DNA of 61,252 nt, from assembly GCF_001432305.1 (NCBI RefSeq), contig NZ_KQ483358.1:2013384-2074635 (forward strand), given 5' to 3'. The stretch is from Curvibacter sp. PAE-UM. Its GTDB lineage: Bacteria > Pseudomonadota > Gammaproteobacteria > Burkholderiales > Burkholderiaceae_C. The notes below the pieces were generated by a model that was not told the DNA's origin, did not search any database, and saw only the letters and a program-made list of their open reading frames with translations. Positions 55,082 through 61,252 of this stretch are shown in pieces; within the stretch, counting starts at the first letter, position 1, and each line of letters begins with the position of its first letter. A program made the position numbers and the translations under genes.

Positions 55082-55157
55082 GCGGGAATAGCTCAGTTGG
55101 TAGAGCGCAACCTTGCCAAGGTTGAGGTCGAGAGTTCGAGACTCTTTTCCCGCTCCA
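55082..55157 (+). tRNA. tRNA-Gly (anticodon GCC), first copy
   Basis: 76 bases with encoded CCA. Acceptor GCGGGAA/TTCCCGC, anticodon stem CAACC/GGTTG, anticodon GCC at 55115-55117. Differs from the second copy essentially at acceptor pair 7-66 (A-T here, G-C there). Confidence 0.98.
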
Positions 55158-55164
55158 GATTCCG

Positions 55165-55195
55165 AAAAAGGGAAGCACCTGCTTCCCTTTTTTAT
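55165..55195 (+). terminator. Terminator after the first tRNA-Gly
   Basis: AAAAAGGGAAGCA (55165-55177), two-base loop, exact complement at 55180-55192, ending in a T-rich run. It separates the first tRNA-Gly from tRNA-Cys. Confidence 0.88.
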
Positions 55196-55235
55196 TGAAG
55201 GAAAACCGGCCCCAAGCCGGCGGCAACGAAATCCT

Positions 55236-55309
55236 GGCGCGGTAGCAAAGCGGTTATGCACCGGATTGCAAATCCGTGTAGGTCGGTTCGACTCCGGCCC
55301 GCGCCTCCA
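55236..55309 (+). tRNA. tRNA-Cys (anticodon GCA)
   Basis: 74 bases with encoded CCA. Acceptor GGCGCGG/CCGCGCC; anticodon stem CGGAT/ATCCG, anticodon GCA at 55268-55270. Eight bases before the second tRNA-Gly, probably one transcript. Confidence 0.98.
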
Positions 55310-55317
55310 GACTCCAT

Positions 55318-55393
55318 GCGGGAGTAGCTCAGTTGGTAGAGCGCAACCTTGCCAAGGTTGAGGTCGAGAGTTCGAGACTCTTCTCCCGCTCCA
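55318..55393 (+). tRNA. tRNA-Gly (anticodon GCC), second copy
   Basis: 76 bases with encoded CCA. Acceptor GCGGGAG/CTCCCGC, anticodon GCC at 55351-55353. Near identical to the copy at 55082 with one compensated base pair. Confidence 0.98.
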
Positions 55394-55481
55394 TTTCACA
55401 TGCTTGATGCCCCTGTCCGCAAGCGCGGCGACCGCTTGGGCAGCTCTGTTGCCATTTGCAGGACAATGCAAGGGCGGCATG

Positions 55482-55573
55482 GCCTCGATGGTGAAATTGG
55501 TAGACACAGCGGACTTAAAATCCGCCGCTTCCAGAAATGGGGCGTGCCGGTTCGATTCCGGCTCGAGGCACCA
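55482..55573 (+). tRNA. tRNA-Leu (anticodon TAA)
   Basis: 92 bases with encoded CCA. Acceptor GCCTCGA/TCGAGGC; anticodon stem GCGGA/TCCGC, anticodon TAA at 55516-55518; long variable arm; T-arm GCCGG TTCGATT CCGGC. Reads UUA and UUG. Confidence 0.97.
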
Positions 55574-55599
55574 GATTTGCGGGATACTGATTGGTCTGC

Positions 55600-55670
55600 T
55601 ATCGCGAACCGGCACGCCCAAGGGCGGTCATGACGAAGCGCGCGGTGCGCGCGGGTTCGATTCCGGTTGG
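55600..55670. repeat. tRNA-Leu-derived fragments downstream of the tRNA
   Basis: GAACCGGCACGCCC (55606-55619) is the exact inverse complement of 55540-55553 inside tRNA-Leu, and GGTTCGATTCCGG (55654-55666) is an exact direct copy of its T-arm (55549-55561). No full tRNA can be folded here. Likely scars of recombination at the tRNA 3' end. Confidence 0.55.
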
Positions 55671-55712
55671 TGTGGTTTCGGTTTGAGGCGCGTGTGCGGA
55701 AGAGAGAACATC

Positions 55713-56342
55713 ATGGCAAGCTACGACGCTCCTTTTGAAATCCATGTTCATGGTCAGGTGCTGCTGCGCCCGGAGGTTGGCTTCGACCAGCTGGAGGAAA
55801 CGCTCAAGCCCTTGTGGAAATACGCCGGGGCTCGCTCGCTGACGGATGGTGCCCCGAGTCACTACGAGGACGAGCCGGGCATACGCTTCGACGCGCAGGA
55901 GCACATGCTGCAGCTGTGCTGGACCGTGATCGGTGACGATGATTTCCGTCAGTCGCTCGACGAGATGTGCATGAATCTTAATGAACTCTCGCAGGCCGGG
56001 GCCGCCATCGAAGTCACCTTCTACGACACCGAGTTCGACGAGGACGAGGCCGAGCCCGGCGCACAGTCGCGTGATGATTTCATGATGATCTTCGTCGGCC
56101 CCAACCCGGCAGCCATCATGCAGGTGCAGCGCGACCTGCTGGTGCAGGACGTGATCAGCCTGATGGAGCGTCACTTCGATGCCTCCGAACTCGGCGGTGT
56201 GGTGAGCGAGGTGGACCGTCTGTTCAGCCAACGCTTCGACTCGCTGGTCAACTCGCTCGAGATCGGCAAGCCACCCCGCGGCTCCGGCGGCGGGCACGGT
56301 GGCGGCCACGGCGGCGGTCGTAAACCGCGACATTTGCACTGA
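55713..56342 (+). CDS. Conserved hypothetical acidic protein
   Basis: 209 residues, no signal peptide or membrane segment. Compact alpha/beta part with FEIHVHGQVLLRPEVGFDQLEE and EPGIRFDAQEHMLQLCWTVIGDDDFRQSLDEMC, then an acidic stretch EFDEDEAEPGAQSRDD, VQRDLLVQDVISLMERHF, and a Gly/His/Arg tail GSGGGHGGGHGGGRKPRHLH that could bind metal. I do not recognise a function; I believe such proteins are found in other Burkholderiales. The ATG at 55713 has AGAGAGA upstream; a longer frame runs through the tRNAs and is rejected. Confidence 0.8.
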   Translation: MASYDAPFEIHVHGQVLLRPEVGFDQLEETLKPLWKYAGARSLTDGAPSHYEDEPGIRFDAQEHMLQLCWTVIGDDDFRQSLDEMCMNLNELSQAGAAIEVTFYDTEFDEDEAEPGAQSRDDFMMIFVGPNPAAIMQVQRDLLVQDVISLMERHFDASELGGVVSEVDRLFSQRFDSLVNSLEIGKPPRGSGGGHGGGHGGGRKPRHLH

Positions 56343-56431
56343 TTTCCCGCTTCTGTGTGCCGGCGGGCGATTCAAATCGGGTCGCCCGTGCTACTATTTT
56401 CATAGTTATGGTGCCACGCAAGGACTGACGC

Positions 56432-58180
56432 ATGAACATGGCTGTTGCAGCCACGGCCAAGCCCGCCGGAGCCCGCCCCCCAGCAGGCCGGCCGGAAAAA
56501 CTGCGTCTGGGCGATGTGCTGGTGCAGCAGCGCCTGATCTCGCTGGAGCAGTTGCAGCAGACCCTGGAACTGCAGCAGCAGACCGGCAAGAAAGTCGGTC
56601 GTCTGCTGATCGAGAGCGGCGTCATCACCGAGGAGTTGCTGGCTGATGCGCTGGCGCGCCAGTTGCGCGTGCCCTTCATCAATCTCAAGACCTACCCCTT
56701 CCGCGGTGACGTGGTCAAGCTGTTGCAGGAGTCGGCGGCCAGGCGTTTTCGGGCCCTGGTGCTGGAAGACAAGGGCGACAGCCTGCTGGTGGCCATGGCC
56801 GACCCGCTGGACCTTTTCGCCTACGACGAAATCACGCGCCTGCTCAAGCGCAACATCAGCATTGCGGCCGTGCCGGAAAGCCAGCTCGCGCTGGCCTGTG
56901 ATCGCCTGTACCGCCGTACCGAGGAGATCAGCGGCTTTGCCCGCGCGCTTGAGAAGGACCTGGGCGATGCCGTCGACTTTGGCGAACTGACGGCTTCGGC
57001 CGGCGCCGAGGGCGCACCCGTGGTGCGCCTGCTCCAATCGCTGTTCGAGGATGCCACCCAGGTCGGTGCCTCGGACATCCATATCGAACCCCTGGAGTCC
57101 GGCCTGCAGATCCGCGTGCGCGTCGATGGCGTGCTGCAGACGCAAACCCAGGCCGAAAAGCGGATCGGCGCAGCCCTGGCGCAGCGCATCAAGCTCATGG
57201 CCGGTCTGGATATCTCCGAAAAACGCCTGCCGCAGGATGGCCGGTTCAGCGTACGCTTGAAGGACCAGACCATCGACGTGCGTCTGTCCACCATGCCCAG
57301 CACCTACGGCGAATCGGTGGTCATGCGCCTGTTGAGCCTGGACGGTGGGGTGCGCCAGCTCGACCGCATCGGCATGCCGCCGGCCATGCTGGAACGTTTC
57401 CGCCAGCTGCTGGGGCGGACCTCCGGGCTGATCCTGGTGACCGGCCCGACCGGCTCGGGCAAGACCACCAGCCTCTACGCTGCGCTGGCCGAACTCAATT
57501 CCACCGAGCTCAAGATCATCACGGTCGAAGATCCGGTGGAATATCGCCTGCCCGGCATCACACAGGTGCAGGTCAACGAAAAGATCGAGCTTTCCTTCGC
57601 CAAGGTCCTGCGTGCGACCCTGCGCCAGGATCCGGACGTGATCCTGGTGGGCGAGATGCGCGACGCCGAGACGGCCGAGATTGGCCTGCGTGCCGCCATC
57701 ACCGGCCACCTGGTGCTCTCCACCCTGCACACGCGCGATGCGGCCAGCACGCCATTTCGCCTGCTGGACATGGGGGTGCCGCCCTATATGGTGGCCACCT
57801 CCTTGCAAGCCGTCGTCGCCCAGCGCCTGGTCCGCCTGATCTGCGAGACCTGCAGTGAGCCTCATGAACCCGATGCGCAGGAAGCCGTGTGGCTGGCCAG
57901 CCTGCTGGGGCCGGGGCAGCACGTGCATGCCAAGCTGGGCCGGGGCTGTTCCGCCTGCAATGGCACCGGCTACGCGGGTCGTCAGGGTGTCTACGAGATG
58001 CTGGAGATGGACGCCGAGCTGACGCAGTCAGCCAGCCGCTCCGACCCGGCCGCCTTCTTGCAGACGGCGCGTTCCCGTATGGACGGGCAGACGCTGACGC
58101 ACCATGCGCTGGAACTCGTGCGCCAGGGGCGGACTTCGCTGGCCGAGGCCATGCGGGTGGGCTACGACCTTGAGGATTAG
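56432..58180 (+). CDS. mshE: MshE/PilB-type pilus extension ATPase
   Basis: 582 residues, cytosolic GspE-family motor. N-terminal MshEN domain (LRLGDVLVQQRLISLEQLQQ, LLIESGVITEELLADALARQ) which binds c-di-GMP in MshE; Walker A GPTGSGKT near 340, Asp box/Walker B LRQDPDVILVGEMRD, His box TGHLVLSTLHTRDA, and a zinc tetracysteine (CETC...CSACNGTGY). Assignment to MSHA rather than to the PilY1 pilus rests on neighbours: mshG and a row of prepilins follow, as in the Vibrio msh locus. Confidence 0.88.
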   Translation: MNMAVAATAKPAGARPPAGRPEKLRLGDVLVQQRLISLEQLQQTLELQQQTGKKVGRLLIESGVITEELLADALARQLRVPFINLKTYPFRGDVVKLLQESAARRFRALVLEDKGDSLLVAMADPLDLFAYDEITRLLKRNISIAAVPESQLALACDRLYRRTEEISGFARALEKDLGDAVDFGELTASAGAEGAPVVRLLQSLFEDATQVGASDIHIEPLESGLQIRVRVDGVLQTQTQAEKRIGAALAQRIKLMAGLDISEKRLPQDGRFSVRLKDQTIDVRLSTMPSTYGESVVMRLLSLDGGVRQLDRIGMPPAMLERFRQLLGRTSGLILVTGPTGSGKTTSLYAALAELNSTELKIITVEDPVEYRLPGITQVQVNEKIELSFAKVLRATLRQDPDVILVGEMRDAETAEIGLRAAITGHLVLSTLHTRDAASTPFRLLDMGVPPYMVATSLQAVVAQRLVRLICETCSEPHEPDAQEAVWLASLLGPGQHVHAKLGRGCSACNGTGYAGRQGVYEMLEMDAELTQSASRSDPAAFLQTARSRMDGQTLTHHALELVRQGRTSLAEAMRVGYDLED

Positions 58181-58188
58181 GCGCTGAC

Positions 58189-59421
58189 ATGCCCATTTAT
58201 GCGTGGCGTGGCCGCAACAACCTGGGTGAACTGATCCAGGGGGAGTTGGAGGCAATGACGGAAGACGCCGTGGCCGACCAGTTGCTCAGCCTGGGCCTGG
58301 CCCCGGTGCAGATCCAGGAGGCCACCGCATCGAAGACCTCCGAAAACTGGTGGGAACATCTCAAGCGCCGCGCCATCGCCATTGAAGACGTGCTGATCTT
58401 CTCGCGCCAGATGTACACGCTGAACAAGGCGGGTGTGCCCATCCTGCGTGCCTTTGCCGGGCTGGAGGCATCGGCCGAGAAGCCGGCCATGGTCGACGTG
58501 CTCAAGGACGTGCGTAGCAGCCTGGACCAGGGGCGCGACATGGCCACCTCGCTGGCGCGCCACCCCAAGGTTTTCGGCCCGTTCTACGTGGCCATGATCC
58601 GGGTCGGCGAGATGACCGGCCGGCTGACCGAGGTCTTCCTGCGCCTGGCCGAGCACCTGGAGTTCGAGCGTGACGTGCGCGCCCGCATCAAGCAGGCCCT
58701 GCGTTACCCGACCTTCGTCATCATCGCCATGCTGATCGCGATGGTCATCATCAATGTTTTCGTGCTGCCGGTGTTTGCCAAGGTGTTCGCCGGTTTCAAC
58801 ACCCAGTTGCCGCTGATCACACGCGGCCTGCTGGGTTTCTCTACCTGGACGATCACCTGGTGGCCGGTGCTGCTGGCCCTGGGTGCCGCGGCCGGGGTCA
58901 TGGTGCGCTCCTACCTGAACACGCCGCAGGGGCGCTACAACTGGGACCGGCGCAAGCTGAACCTGCCCGTCGTCGGCCCCATCATCCTGAAATCCACACT
59001 GGCGCGTTTTGCCCGCAGCTTTGCACTCTCCAGCCAGAGCGGGGTGCCGTTGGTGCAGGCGCTGACCGTGGTGGCGCAGACGGTGGACAACGCCTATATC
59101 GGCGCGCGCGTCGAGCAGATGCGCGACGGCATCGAGCGCGGGGAGAGCATCTCGCGCTGCGCGGCGGCCACCGGCGTGTTCACCCCCGTCGTGCTGCAGA
59201 TGATGACCGTGGGCGAGGAGACCGGTGAACTCGATTCGCTGCTTTTCGAGATCGCCGAGATGTACGAGCGCGACACCGACTACGCCATCAAGGGCCTGTC
59301 CACGGCCATTGAACCCGTCCTTTTGGCCTTCATCGGCGTGCTGGTATTGCTGCTGGCGCTGGGCGTTTTCCTGCCCTTGTGGAACCTGGGGCAGGCGGCC
59401 ATGGGGCGTGGGGGCGGCTGA
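58189..59421 (+). CDS. mshG: MshG/PilC-type inner-membrane platform protein
   Basis: 410 residues, GspF family: two homologous halves (RQMYTLNKAGVPILRAFAGLE and FALSSQSGVPLVQALTVVA) each followed by membrane segments (FVIIAMLIAMVIINVFVLPVF; LLAFIGVLVLLLALGVFLPL at the end). Anchors the ATPase and pilus base. Begins nine bases after mshE. MTVGEETGELDSLLFEIAEMYERD is typical of the family. Confidence 0.9.
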   Translation: MPIYAWRGRNNLGELIQGELEAMTEDAVADQLLSLGLAPVQIQEATASKTSENWWEHLKRRAIAIEDVLIFSRQMYTLNKAGVPILRAFAGLEASAEKPAMVDVLKDVRSSLDQGRDMATSLARHPKVFGPFYVAMIRVGEMTGRLTEVFLRLAEHLEFERDVRARIKQALRYPTFVIIAMLIAMVIINVFVLPVFAKVFAGFNTQLPLITRGLLGFSTWTITWWPVLLALGAAAGVMVRSYLNTPQGRYNWDRRKLNLPVVGPIILKSTLARFARSFALSSQSGVPLVQALTVVAQTVDNAYIGARVEQMRDGIERGESISRCAAATGVFTPVVLQMMTVGEETGELDSLLFEIAEMYERDTDYAIKGLSTAIEPVLLAFIGVLVLLLALGVFLPLWNLGQAAMGRGGG

Positions 59422-59472
59422 GTGACGGCGCCCGCTCTGTAAATGCCGGGCTTGTTGTGACGTTTTCCACAC

Positions 59473-59519
59473 GAATGCACGGCGCCAAGTGTGCATTCAT
59501 CGGGCGACGGCACTATACT
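59473..59519 (+). promoter_or_regulatory. Dyad operator and -10 box before the MSHA pilin
   Basis: GAATGCAC (59473-59480) and GTGCATTC (59491-59498) form a perfect 8-base dyad with a 10-base spacer. TATACT at 59514-59519 is a good -10, which places the -35 region on the right arm of the dyad. A repressor or activator binding there could control pilin level. Confidence 0.55.
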
Positions 59520-59585
59520 TCGAAAATGATAGCGGGCCATTCCGGTGCCGCATGACTGAAATTGGTCCTTGGATTGGAGCCTTAC

Positions 59586-59978
59586 ATGAAACAGCAACGT
59601 GGTTTTACCCTGATCGAACTGGTGATGGTGATCGTGATCCTCGGCATCCTGGCTGCCGTGGCGATCCCGCAATTTGTTGACTTCAAGGGCGATGCCGAAG
59701 ATGCCGCCGTCAAGGGCGTGGCGGGGGGGGCTTCCTCTGCTGTTGCCATCAACTATGCTGGTTGCTCGGTGGCGACGGCCGCGAGTGCTCCTGCCAAGTG
59801 CAAGGTGGTGAGTGACTGTGACTCGGTCAAGCAGGCCATGGCTGGTGGTGTATGGCCGACGGGTTACACCGTGACGGGTGCTGGTTCGACCACCAATGGC
59901 GCCACATTCACCTGTACCGTGAACCAAACGGCCTCTGGAAAAACGGCCACATTCCAGGGCGTTGCCGCTGGTAATTGA
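59586..59978 (+). CDS. mshA: MSHA-type major prepilin
   Basis: 130 residues. Short leader cut at Gly6/Phe7 (MKQQRGFTLIELVMVIVIL), Glu11 as mature Glu5. Mature part is small, Ala/Gly/Ser/Thr-rich with four Cys, as in MshA/MshB pilins. GGAG at 59574-59577 precedes the ATG. It has its own dyad/promoter and its own terminator between assembly genes and minor prepilins, which fits the abundant fibre subunit. Confidence 0.82.
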   Translation: MKQQRGFTLIELVMVIVILGILAAVAIPQFVDFKGDAEDAAVKGVAGGASSAVAINYAGCSVATAASAPAKCKVVSDCDSVKQAMAGGVWPTGYTVTGAGSTTNGATFTCTVNQTASGKTATFQGVAAGN

Positions 59979-60009
59979 TCTTTTGCCCGGCCTTTATGGC
60001 TAAATCCTG

Positions 60010-60034
60010 AAAGGCCGCACAGTGCGGCCTTTTT
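60010..60034 (+). terminator. Terminator after the MSHA pilin gene
   Basis: AAAGGCCGC (60010-60018), loop ACAGT, GCGGCCTTT (60024-60032), then TT. Placed 31 bases after the pilin stop and before the minor prepilin genes. Confidence 0.85.
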
Positions 60035-60049
60035 CGCATCTGCAACCCT

Positions 60050-60520
60050 ATGAACCTCCGCGCCCGCAGCCATGGCTTTACCCTGATCGAGTTGATCATG
60101 GTGCTGGTGTTGCTGGGCGTGCTGGCCGTCGTGCTGGTGCCACGCATCAATACCCAGGACTTCAACGTGCGCGGTTTTCATGACGAAACGCTGGCACTGA
60201 TGCGCTATGCACAGAAGACGGCCATTGCCCAGCGGCGCACGGTGTGTGTGACCTTCGGACCCGGCTCGGCGACCCTCTCCATCGTTGCGGTAGCCGGCAG
60301 CACGGCCTGCCCCGGTGCCAGTTTTGCCGGGCCGCGAGGCGAAGTTCCAGCGACTGTCTCGGCACGCAGTGGCGTGGCTTACGTGGTGCAGCCTGGTGAT
60401 TTCTCCTTCGACGGTTTGGGCCAGCCCAGTGCCGCCCGGTCTTTCGAAGTCGCCGGTGATGGCGCGCCCTTGGGGCGGACCATCACCGTTGAAGCGGTGA
60501 CAGGGTATGTGCATGACTAA
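60050..60520 (+). CDS. mshC: MshC/GspH-type minor prepilin
   Basis: 156 residues. Leader cut at Gly9/Phe10 (SHGFTLIELIMVLVLLGVLA), Glu14 as mature Glu5; DETLALMRYAQKTAIAQRRTVCVTF is the GspH-like middle. Named by position after the major pilin in the msh order; sequence alone says only GspH/FimT-type. The next gene starts within its 3' end. Confidence 0.75.
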   Translation: MNLRARSHGFTLIELIMVLVLLGVLAVVLVPRINTQDFNVRGFHDETLALMRYAQKTAIAQRRTVCVTFGPGSATLSIVAVAGSTACPGASFAGPRGEVPATVSARSGVAYVVQPGDFSFDGLGQPSAARSFEVAGDGAPLGRTITVEAVTGYVHD

Positions 60521-60971
60521 CCTGCCATCTTCTGTGCGGCAGGCTGGCTTCACGCTGGTCGAGCTGATCTTTTTCATCGTGGTGGTGACGGTGGGCATTG
60601 CCGGCATCCTGTTGGTGATGGACACCTCTGTCAGGTCGAGCGCCGACCCGATGGTGCGCAAGCAGGCCATGGCGCTGGCGGATTCGCTGATGGAAGAGAT
60701 ACTGCACAAGGCCTATGACGATCCGGATGGAACGGGCGGCGAGGCCGCGCGCGAAACCTACGACGACGTGAGCGATTTCAACGGCATCGACGAAACGCTG
60801 GCCTCCCCGGGAACGATATTCAAGAACATGCCCCCGCTGCTGTATGGCTACCGCATCCAGATCCAGGTTACCGCGGCGACCCTGGATACCGTGGCGGCCA
60901 AACGTGTCCGCGTTACCGTCAGCCGCGGGAACGATGCGGTGACCATGACCGGCTACCGGACCAGCTACTGA
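60513..60971 (+). CDS. mshD: MshD-type minor prepilin
   Basis: 152 residues from ATG 60513. Leader cut at Gly12/Phe13 (QAGFTLVELIFFIVVVTVGIA), Glu17 as mature Glu5; LADSLMEEILHKAYDDPDG matches the PilV/MshD pattern. ATG 60513 preferred over 60507 because AGGG at 60502-60505 is then correctly spaced; it overlaps the previous stop by eight bases. Confidence 0.78.
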   Translation: MTNLPSSVRQAGFTLVELIFFIVVVTVGIAGILLVMDTSVRSSADPMVRKQAMALADSLMEEILHKAYDDPDGTGGEAARETYDDVSDFNGIDETLASPGTIFKNMPPLLYGYRIQIQVTAATLDTVAAKRVRVTVSRGNDAVTMTGYRTSY

Positions 60972-60973
60972 CC

Positions 60974-61252
60974 ATGCGCACCCTGCAGCGTCCACAGAGC
61001 GGCTTCACCCTGATCGAAATGGTCATGGTGATCGTGATCCTGGGGGTCATCGGCACCATGGTCGCCGTGTTCATGCGCAGCCCGATCGACGCCTACTTCG
61101 ACACCGCCCGTCGCGCAGCCCTGAGCGACCAGGCTGACACGGCCACGCGCCGCATGGCGCGCGACATCCGCAAGGCCCTGCCCAACAGCATTCGCAACCC
61201 GAACGCCAGCTGCATCGAGTTCATCCCCACCCGCACGGGCGGGGGGGCCCCG
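60974..61252 (+). CDS. mshO: MshO-type minor prepilin (partial, cut by the window end)
   Basis: First 93 codons of a prepilin. Leader cut at Gly10/Phe11 (QSGFTLIEMVMVIVILGVIG), Glu15 as mature Glu5, then AYFDTARRAALSDQADTATRRMARDIRKALPNS (shown in two blocks in MshO/PilW-type proteins: the helix and the RRMARDIR stretch). Begins three bases after the mshD stop. Its end is outside the window. Confidence 0.75.
   Translation, partial: MRTLQRPQSGFTLIEMVMVIVILGVIGTMVAVFMRSPIDAYFDTARRAALSDQADTATRRMARDIRKALPNSIRNPNASCIEFIPTRTGGGAP

Overview
This window is a GC-rich stretch of a Betaproteobacterium of the order Burkholderiales, most likely family Comamonadaceae. That placement is an inference from gene order and protein style: cysS-alkA-accA-tilS-lysC, tRNA-Leu-tig-clpP-clpX-lon, nrdR-glyA, a short TilS and an hpnCDE squalene block. 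I ran no database search. No insertion sequence, phage module or CRISPR array is visible, so the window is chromosomal backbone with a few accessory blocks.

Layout. (1) 1-10.5 kb: the start of ribD, then a complete type IV pilus minor-pilin block (pilE-like, fimT-like, pilV, pilW, pilX, a 1650-residue pilY1, a TonB-like protein, a second fimT-like pilin). It sits between ribD and the housekeeping pair nrdR-glyA. glyA carries a well-formed ZTP (pfl) riboswitch. (2) 12.4-16.5 kb: a lytic transglycosylase and a DUF349 protein, separated by about 760 non-coding bases. That gap holds an AT-rich island with a 13-base repeat, a good sigma-70 promoter and a LexA-type (SOS) box with no obvious SOS gene. 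(3) 16.5-22.3 kb, minus strand: mtfA, lpxH, two cyclophilins, an L,D-transpeptidase and two TPR lipo/periplasmic-type proteins that are recent duplicates. (4) 22.4-27.9 kb: cysS, alkA-like, accA, tilS, lysC, tRNA-Ser. (5) 28.1-36.7 kb: hslR, a PAS/sigma-54 activator, and a branched-chain-amino-acid-type ABC transporter operon ending in an alpha/beta hydrolase and a glutathione transferase. The operon has a textbook sigma-54 promoter, an IHF-like site and paired upstream repeats. (6) 36.8-48.8 kb: hemH, HAD phosphatase, penicillin-acylase family protein, hpnE-hpnD-hpnC (squalene from farnesyl diphosphate), and an RND efflux pair followed by a relic of a second RND gene end. (7) 48.9-55.7 kb: tRNA-Leu, tig-clpP-clpX-lon proteostasis block with a sigma-32-like promoter for lon, then four tRNAs and tRNA-like debris. 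(8) 55.7-61.25 kb: a conserved hypothetical gene and the start of an MSHA-type pilus locus (mshE, mshG, major pilin, three minor prepilins; the last runs off the window).

How the parts work together. Both ends of the window encode surface pili of the type IV superfamily, of different subclasses (PilY1-tipped minor pilins versus MSHA). The most interesting non-standard items are a roughly 260-residue Trp/Cys repeat insert inside the PilY1 VWA domain, the orphan TonB-like and FimT-like genes next to it, the SOS-box island at 13.5 kb, and the sigma-54 regulated ABC/hydrolase/GST operon of unknown substrate. Nothing here proves a wholly new system; the island and the PilY1 insert are the best candidates for something undescribed.
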